A DNA stretch of 64,000 nucleotides, taken from contig NC_009706.1 of assembly GCF_000016505.1 (NCBI RefSeq), positions 744,001 through 808,000 of the forward strand. Direction: 5' to 3'. The notes beneath the pieces were generated by a model. It was not told the origin of the DNA and did not search any database. It worked only from the letters and a program-made list of their open reading frames with translations. This document shows, one piece after another, positions 62,332-64,000 of the stretch. Source of the DNA: Clostridium kluyveri DSM 555 (lineage in GTDB: Bacteria; Bacillota; Clostridia; Clostridiales; Clostridiaceae). Position numbers and translations under genes: made by a program. Position 1 is the stretch's first letter. Each line of letters opens with the position of its first letter.

Positions 62332-62928
62332 ATGTCGCCTAAAATATTTGATATTCAGGAAAGAGAAAATGTAAAAATTCAGATGCTGGAAGCCGGATTT
62401 TTATTGGTAAAAGAATATGGCATGACCCATGCTTCTGTAGAAAAAGTTACTAAAGCCGTAGGTTTGGGGAAAAGTACTTTTTATAATTTTTTTCATTCTA
62501 AAGAGATGTTTATATGTGAAATTATAAAGTACCAAAGAGACAGGGCAAAACAGTTTTTCACGGATATATTAGGAGATAGGGACAGAATGAGTATGTCAGA
62601 GGGCAAAGAATTTCTGAAAAAAATTATATTTAGTGAAAATAGTATTTATAAATATCTCACCATGGAGGACATTGATAAATTAAAAGCAGCACTTCCACCT
62701 GAATATGTAATAGACTTTAATGCTGAAAAAAAGGTCATGGATGGTTTGTTTGGACACATGGAGGGAGTTAGGGAAGATATAGATTACAAAGTGGTAGCTA
62801 ATCTTATTAAAATTATGGCACTTTCAATGATGGGAAAGGAAGAACTTCATCAAGATGCCCTGGAAAGGACTTTGGAGCAAATGTATAATCTGTTATTCTC
62901 CTGTATCTTTAAAGAGAATACAAACTAG
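62332..62928 (+). CDS. TetR/AcrR-family regulator
   Basis: 198 residues. The N-terminal helix-turn-helix is standard: EAGFLLVKEYGMTHASVEKV then AVGLGKSTFYNFFHSKEMFI. The C-terminal ligand domain is not assignable. It lies 72 bases upstream of an ABC exporter gene on the same strand; a repressor of that exporter and of itself is the simplest reading. ATG 62332 follows AAGGAG. A small hairpin spans the stop codon (62911-62936). Confidence 0.9.
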   Translation: MSPKIFDIQERENVKIQMLEAGFLLVKEYGMTHASVEKVTKAVGLGKSTFYNFFHSKEMFICEIIKYQRDRAKQFFTDILGDRDRMSMSEGKEFLKKIIFSENSIYKYLTMEDIDKLKAALPPEYVIDFNAEKKVMDGLFGHMEGVREDIDYKVVANLIKIMALSMMGKEELHQDALERTLEQMYNLLFSCIFKENTN

Positions 62929-63000
62929 TTCTCTTTTCACAAAAAGTTAGAGTATTACAACTTTTCCAGATCATTTGTTACGAAAGGAGTAGATATTATT

Positions 63001-64000
63001 ATGAAAAAAAGAGATGCTTCTGCCAAGAAGAAAGCAGGTTTATCCCGTTTGATGGAGCTTGCAGGTGCTAAAAAGAAAAAATTAATATTTGCATGCTTTT
63101 TGTCGGTGTTATCATCTGCAGCACGAATGGTTCCTTTTTTTACTATTTACGAGGTGATAAAAGAACTTTTAGTTTACTATACATTACCTTCTAGTATGAA
63201 TATAGAAACAATTTACAAAATGGTTTTTATTACTTTTGGAGCAGCACTGATATATGGAATTTGTGCTTTTTCATCCTCAGTACTGGCTCATGGCTCTGCC
63301 TATGATATTATATATGAACTAAGGGTACAGATTATAAATAAACTTGGACGTATTCCATCTGGTTTTTTTACTGGAACTACACAGGGAGCTATTAAAAAAG
63401 TCATTTCCGATGATGTAGAGCAGATTGAAGTGTTTGTTGGCCACCATGTTATAGATATTGCTGCTGCAATAGCCACACCTTTGTTTACACTAATCTACCT
63501 ATTCATTATAGATTGGCGGCTGGCCTTTGTAACACTAATACCTATTTTTGTATCTCTATTTCTATTGAGCAGTGGCTTAAAAAACCCAAAAGGAGCACAA
63601 ACACAAAAGGATATGCATGATACTAAGGAGAAAATGGAAGGAACTATTGTAGAGTATATACATGGAATGCCTGTTATTAAAATTTTCAACCGTACCCTTA
63701 GTGCTTTTCATCAATTTGAGGAAAATATATCTGCATATGTGAATACTGTGGAGCATACTGCCTATCATTTTGCTTCTCGAATGGGTGCATACTATGCTTT
63801 TTTCGGGGCACAACTTTTGTTTCTGCTGCCCGTAGGACTGGTGATTTCTATCACTGCCTCATCTTATATGGATTTTCTTCCCATACTTTTAATGTTCTTT
63901 CTTATAGGAGGGGGATTGAAAGAACCTATGGAAAATATGATGAATATGGTAATTCACAGTGGAAAAATTACAGAAGGTGTGGCACGTATTGATGGAATCT
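63001..64000 (+). CDS. ABC transporter, permease/ATP-binding exporter, 3'-partial
   Basis: ATG at 63001 follows AAAGGAG and stays open to the window edge, 333 codons so far. It is the membrane half of a type IV ABC exporter: helices include KKLIFACFLSVLSSAARMV and AALIYGICAFSSSVL. It has the coupling-region pattern YIHGMPVIKIFNRTLSAFHQF; no Walker motif yet, since the nucleotide-binding domain would lie beyond 64000. It resembles the YbtP/IrtA-type siderophore or drug exporters usually encoded in pairs behind a TetR gene. Confidence 0.88.
   Translation, partial: MKKRDASAKKKAGLSRLMELAGAKKKKLIFACFLSVLSSAARMVPFFTIYEVIKELLVYYTLPSSMNIETIYKMVFITFGAALIYGICAFSSSVLAHGSAYDIIYELRVQIINKLGRIPSGFFTGTTQGAIKKVISDDVEQIEVFVGHHVIDIAAAIATPLFTLIYLFIIDWRLAFVTLIPIFVSLFLLSSGLKNPKGAQTQKDMHDTKEKMEGTIVEYIHGMPVIKIFNRTLSAFHQFEENISAYVNTVEHTAYHFASRMGAYYAFFGAQLLFLLPVGLVISITASSYMDFLPILLMFFLIGGGLKEPMENMMNMVIHSGKITEGVARIDGI

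Noticed and set aside
1-64000. CRISPR array, tRNA, rRNA, intact insertion sequence or prophage
   Set aside because: No repeat-spacer pattern, no cloverleaf or rRNA sequence, and no transposase, integrase or phage protein was recognised.

Overview
The window reads as chromosomal DNA of a low-GC, spore-forming Clostridium (cluster I; gene content resembles the C. kluyveri / C. ljungdahlii group, a guess from general knowledge and not a search). The base composition is strongly A/T rich, codons end mostly in A or T, Shine-Dalgarno sites are strong (AGGAGG-like), TTG and GTG starts are frequent, and an alpha/beta small acid-soluble spore protein, a T-box and a glycine riboswitch are present. No rRNA, tRNA, CRISPR array, phage or intact insertion sequence was seen.

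Layout. 1-2.2 kb: end of nadB and all of nadC (NAD synthesis). 2.2-7.1 kb (minus): HD-GYP protein, release factor 3, a flavin-binding PNPOx-like protein, a PAP2 protein and a 52-residue membrane protein. 7.3-11.7 kb (plus, with one small minus zinc-ribbon gene): ECF S component, AlbA_2 protein, P-loop protein, tyrS. 11.7-14.7 kb (minus): tsaE-tsaB-rimI and a tandem HD-domain protein. 14.9-23.9 kb: a ZnuA-like lipoprotein lacking its usual metal ligands, a hydrolase, an FMN glutamate-synthase-type protein, a DMT exporter, an amidinohydrolase, and a decayed fumarate reductase operon (truncated frdC, frdA with three frameshifts and one nonsense codon, intact frdB). 24.0-25.9 kb (minus): ACT-domain and UPF0210 genes behind a glycine riboswitch. 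26.1-29.0 kb: glycine betaine ABC transporter opuA, divergent from it. 29.4-32.5 kb: an SDR, a regulator with degenerate REC and GGDEF domains, and a secreted CHAP/SH3 protein.

32.7-41.2 kb is the centrepiece: an eight-gene shikimate/aromatic operon aroF-tyrA-aroB-aroA-aroC-pheA-aroE-aroK. It makes DAHP, chorismate, prephenate and phenylpyruvate, but 3-dehydroquinate dehydratase is missing. A leader between promoter and aroF encodes a 50-residue peptide with 12 aromatic residues in 21 positions. It is followed by a perfect intrinsic terminator and by a segment that can form a competing antiterminator. This fits ribosome-mediated attenuation sensing Phe/Tyr/Trp. A Trp T-box in front of trpP at 53.6 kb gives a second aromatic control point nearby.

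41.3-47.9 kb: a coiled-coil membrane protein, an L,D-transpeptidase, a beta-propeller protein, the copper operon csoR-copA-copZ and a phosphohexomutase. 48-52 kb: class III fructose bisphosphatase and, on the minus strand, cardiolipin synthase. 52-57.3 kb: HNH protein, a 59-residue protein missed by length cut-offs, CBS protein, T-box/trpP, SASP, a SIR2-fold protein with a zinc ribbon, and a second ECF S component. 57.4-64 kb: P1 peptidase, an S1-domain protein, a degenerate-GGDEF/EAL protein, DUF3892 (minus), a TetR regulator and the start of an ABC exporter that runs off the window.
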